Assembly: GCA_036374435.1 (NCBI GenBank) | Contig: DASUTU010000129.1 | Span: 1-6,314 of the forward strand | Reading direction: 5' to 3' | Length of the DNA stretch: 6,314 nt | Source of the DNA: CALGFI01 sp036374435 | GTDB taxonomy: Bacteria; Actinomycetota; UBA4738; HRBIN12 | In this document: positions 6,121 to 6,314 of the stretch, piece by piece | How the letters are laid out: each line of letters begins with the position of its first letter | How positions within the stretch are numbered: the stretch's first letter is position 1 | Notes under the pieces: generated by a model | Seen by the model: only the letters and a program-made list of their open reading frames with translations | What the model was told of the DNA's origin: nothing | The model's database searches: none | Position numbers and translations under genes: made by a program

Positions 6121-6144
6121 GTGGGAGGCTTGTGAGCCTCCCAC
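6121..6144 (-). terminator. Perfect 10-bp hairpin downstream of the right-edge gene
   Basis: GTGGGAGGCT (6121-6130), a TGTG loop and AGCCTCCCAC (6135-6144) form a perfect stem that begins 25 bases after the stop of the minus-strand gene entering from the right. Position and stability fit its transcription terminator. No T tract follows on the minus strand (TATCGG comes next), so factor-independent action is uncertain. It could also insulate the region between this gene and the small protein gene. Confidence 0.6.
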
Positions 6145-6169
6145 CATCCGCGAAGTCGTCTCCCGCTAC

Positions 6170-6314
6170 CTATAGGCAGAACGAGAAACCCATGTGGGCG
6201 CCCGGGACGTGCGCATTGCCGCTCGGCTCTGCCCCGAGCATGCCCCCCGTCGCGAGCGGAACGATGTGATGGGCCGCGTACTCGGCACCCGAGGGGGAGC
6301 CGTCGCCGTCGGAG
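6170..6314 (-). CDS. C-terminal end of an unidentified protein, 5' part outside window
   Basis: The minus strand is open from the right edge to TAG at 6172-6170, giving 47 codons. They read SDGDGSPSGAEYAAHHIVPL, then ATGGMLGAEPSGNAHVPGAH, then MGFSFCL. The composition is rich in Gly, Ala, His and Pro with an acidic Gly/Ser start, the codons end mostly in G or C, and a strong hairpin lies just downstream, all as expected for a real gene end. I do not recognise the family. The paired His (HHIVPL, HVPGAH) and the Cys next to the C-terminus are the notable features. It cannot be judged further without the sequence to the right. Confidence 0.5.
   Translation of the reverse strand, partial: SDGDGSPSGAEYAAHHIVPLATGGMLGAEPSGNAHVPGAHMGFSFCL

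Noticed and set aside
5494..6269. Plus-strand open frames of 199 and 255 codons near the right end
   Set aside because: They lie opposite the minus-strand small protein, are Arg/Ser-rich and lack any recognisable motif.
1..6314. CRISPR array or tandem repeats
   Set aside because: No regularly spaced direct repeats were seen on reading the window; the only repeats noticed are single inverted repeats.

Overview
The window is GC-rich throughout and uses mostly G or C at third codon positions. The gene families (a membrane-anchored WD40-like propeller, a zinc amidase, a secreted metalloprotease with a MAM-type module) fit a high-GC actinobacterium or a chloroflexot-like environmental genome. There is no rRNA, tRNA or marker protein, so the lineage is an inference. 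Genes are sparse and separated by long stretches with decayed gene pieces, which suggests an accessory or poorly conserved chromosomal region.

Layout, left to right. (1) Positions 1-1214, minus strand: most of a membrane-anchored beta-propeller protein whose 3' end lies outside the window. (2) 1215-1718: a spacer with an inverted repeat, then a frameshifted and truncated glyoxalase/PhnB-like (VOC) gene that still has a strong ribosome binding site. (3) 1719-2603, plus strand: an N-acetylmuramoyl-L-alanine amidase-like protein with no signal peptide, recognised by its HTTE and HWDPG zinc-site motifs. (4) 2604-3133: 530 bases without an intact gene, holding two hairpins and, on the minus strand, the last 43 codons of a tyrosine recombinase including the catalytic-tyrosine region. 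(5) 3134-5230, plus strand: the best-supported gene, a 698-residue secreted zinc metalloprotease joining an HExxH...E (gluzincin/M30-like) catalytic core to a C-terminal immune-inhibitor-A-like MAM region, followed by a clear hairpin terminator. (6) 5231-5557: terminator and non-coding or decayed DNA. (7) 5558-5965, minus strand: a small protein that looks like the C-terminal part of a larger family, with coding similarity continuing upstream of its only ATG until a stop codon cuts it off. (8) 6170-6314, minus strand: the C-terminal end of an unidentified gene entering from the right edge, with a perfect 10-bp hairpin just downstream.

No operon is visible: each intact gene is alone, with its own leader or terminator. 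Two of them, the amidase (peptidoglycan) and the protease (extracellular protein), are hydrolases on the same strand, but a 530-base gap separates them and nothing shows that they work together. The amidase lacks a signal peptide and lies beside a recombinase remnant, so a decayed prophage is possible, but no other phage gene is present. I found no convincing new multi-gene system. The most notable items are the domain combination of the protease, the phage-like amidase with its long charged tail, and three gene relics.
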